From the NCBI GenBank assembly GCA_946480445.1, contig CAMLJN010000012.1, positions 55,951 through 119,950 on the forward strand: DNA of 64,000 bases. The letters run 5' to 3'. The DNA comes from an uncultured Buttiauxella sp. Lineage in GTDB: Bacteria > Pseudomonadota > Gammaproteobacteria > Enterobacterales > Enterobacteriaceae. The notes under the pieces are model-generated. The model did no database searches, was not told where the DNA came from, and worked only from the letters and a program-made list of their open reading frames with translations. The position numbers and the translations under genes are program-made. How positions within the stretch are numbered: position 1 is the first letter of the stretch; the number at the start of each line of letters is the position of its first letter. This document shows positions 63,985-64,000 of this stretch, one piece after another.

Positions 63985-64000
63985 CACTTATTTGAAGCCT

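Overview
The window is a chromosomal segment of a member of the Enterobacteriaceae close to Enterobacter, Lelliottia or Klebsiella. Most proteins look near-identical in length and sequence to their Escherichia coli counterparts. The lipopolysaccharide (LPS) core locus, however, is of the Klebsiella/Enterobacter kind: it has waaE plus wabG-, wabH- and wabN-like genes in place of the E. coli waaG/P/B/O/J set. I cannot name the species from sequence alone. No insertion sequence, prophage, tRNA or CRISPR array was seen.

Layout. (1) 1-3230: a truncated glycosyltransferase-like gene, then kbl-tdh (threonine catabolism). (2) 3231-17937: the LPS inner/outer core locus, hldD-waaF-waaC, two extra family-9 glycosyltransferases, waaL, wabN, waaQ-wabG-wabH, a family-2 glycosyltransferase and waaA-waaE-coaD. 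The stretch from about 6.2 to 9.7 kb is visibly A+T-rich and looks like the variable part of the locus. (3) 17939-22661: mutM, rpmG-rpmB, radC, coaBC-dut, slmA. (4) 22679-27411: a ytcA-mdtN-mdtO-mdtP-type efflux operon lying between slmA and pyrE, which are neighbours in E. coli K-12. (5) 27574-36256: rph-pyrE with its attenuator, yicC, a frameshifted small gene, yicG, ligB, gmk-rpoZ-spoT. (6) 36261-43711: trmH-recG, gltS, xanP, yicH. (7) 43739-64000: fabY (frameshifted)-dtd-yihY-yihX, typA, the glnA-glnL-glnG nitrogen system, hemN, yihI, the sRNA CsrC, engB, the sRNA Spot 42, polA, yihG, srkA-dsbA, yihD, mobA-mobB. The right end probably touches a 5S rRNA gene.

Gene cooperation. The hldD/waaF/waaC/waaA/waaE/waaQ/wab genes build the Kdo-heptose inner core and its outer extension, and WaaL then ligates O-antigen. 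The glnA-glnLG region carries NtrC sites and a sigma-54 promoter in the same arrangement as in E. coli. CsrC and Spot 42 flank engB.

Most notable points: fabY is broken into two overlapping frames at 44228; a small helix-turn-helix-type gene is frameshifted near 30204; the efflux operon is inserted between slmA and pyrE; yicH directly abuts fabY, a junction that joins two blocks far apart in E. coli K-12; two orphan heptosyltransferase-like genes precede waaL; and a 58-codon membrane-type ORF sits against the hemN ribosome binding site. I see no clearly novel multigene system; the region is mainly conserved core genome with a variable LPS island.
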